Below are positions 13,187 to 13,332 of a DNA stretch of 13,332 nucleotides, piece after piece; positions within the stretch are counted from its first letter, which is position 1; each line of letters starts with the position of its first letter. The notes beneath the pieces were generated by a model, which had not been told where the DNA came from, did no database searches, and saw only the letters and a program-made list of their open reading frames with translations. Source of the DNA: Anaerolineales bacterium (GTDB taxonomy: Bacteria > Chloroflexota > Anaerolineae > Anaerolineales > Anaerolineaceae); NCBI GenBank assembly GCA_020060485.1, contig JAGVAB010000054.1:1-13332 (forward strand), written 5' to 3'. The position numbers and the translations under genes were made by a program.

Positions 13187-13244
13187 CTCCCCTTCCCGCA
13201 GAAGAATGAATTGGGATACGTCACGCAAGCAGCGGGGAGGGGAG
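13187..13244. repeat. Hairpin H3, 13-bp stem with one wobble
   Basis: CTCCCCTTCCCGC (13187-13199) pairs with GCGGGGAGGGGAG (13232-13244) with a single T-G wobble; the loop is 32 nt. Like H1 it has a C-rich left arm and G-rich right arm, so H1 and H3 flank H2 almost symmetrically. Confidence 0.7.
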
Positions 13245-13258
13245 TTCGAGGGGTGGGG
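13234..13258 (+). other. G-quadruplex motif with four GGGG runs
   Basis: GGGG runs at 13234, 13239, 13250 and 13255 have loops of 1, 7 and 1 nt. This fits a stable intramolecular quadruplex. The first two runs are also the right arm of H3, and the last run pairs with ACCCC at 13266-13270, so the structures compete. From 13271 to the right edge there is only a weak GATG/CATC stem near 13273-13310 and no gene. Confidence 0.6.
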
Positions 13259-13332
13259 TGAATAAACCCCGGTGATGCACAGACCGTCTTTCGTCCAGCC
13301 TTGTGCCATCAATAAAAGAAACAAATGGAAAA

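Noticed and set aside
13241..13258. T-loop of a tRNA (AGTTCGAG)
   Set aside because: The flanking bases do not form a 5-bp T stem and no acceptor or anticodon arm can be built.

Overview
The window looks like bacterial DNA, most likely Chloroflexota (Anaerolineae-like). That assignment is an inference from gene style and domain mix; there is no rRNA, tRNA or other marker to fix it. Two unlike parts are joined at about position 5590.

Left part (1-5594), chromosomal or accessory style. A decayed, edge-truncated IS200/IS605 element reads leftward: tnpB runs off the left edge, tnpA is broken by a frameshift and lacks the expected catalytic Tyr, and a left-end hairpin lies near 1135-1176. Then come a YihY/BrkB-family membrane protein (+), a large membrane-anchored ZU5 plus gluzincin metallopeptidase (-), and a SAM-dependent methyltransferase-like protein (+).

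Right part (5589-13332), a replicon-maintenance module. A leftward operon encodes an ExeA/TniB-like AAA+ ATPase, a small ribbon-helix-helix-like protein (ATGA overlap), a P22-type antirepressor-like protein and a protein that joins a DnaA domain I to a C-terminal helix-turn-helix region without any AAA+ domain. Divergent from it is parA-parB. After a terminator comes a second partition pair, parA2 with a ribbon-helix-helix partner (8-nt overlap), driven by a TTGACG-18-TATAAT promoter embedded in five copies of a 12-bp operator. Downstream of its terminator lies about 0.8 kb of non-coding DNA built like an origin: an 18-22 bp palindrome, an AT-rich stretch, at least seven direct repeats of exact 25-bp period, a second copy of the palindrome, then three consecutive strong hairpins and a G-quadruplex motif.

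The palindrome (core GTAACC-N2-GGTTAC) occurs three times: between parA1 and parB, and on both sides of the repeat array. It is the natural candidate for the ParB site (parS). Two 10-mers from the origin-like region recur as an inverted pair in the promoter of the AAA+/DnaA-N operon, as expected if an initiator represses its own operon. My reading is that this is the replication and partition core of a plasmid, chromid or integrated element, with a possible unusual initiator in which DnaA functions are divided between two proteins. Sequence patterns support the parts; the function of the whole is inferred.
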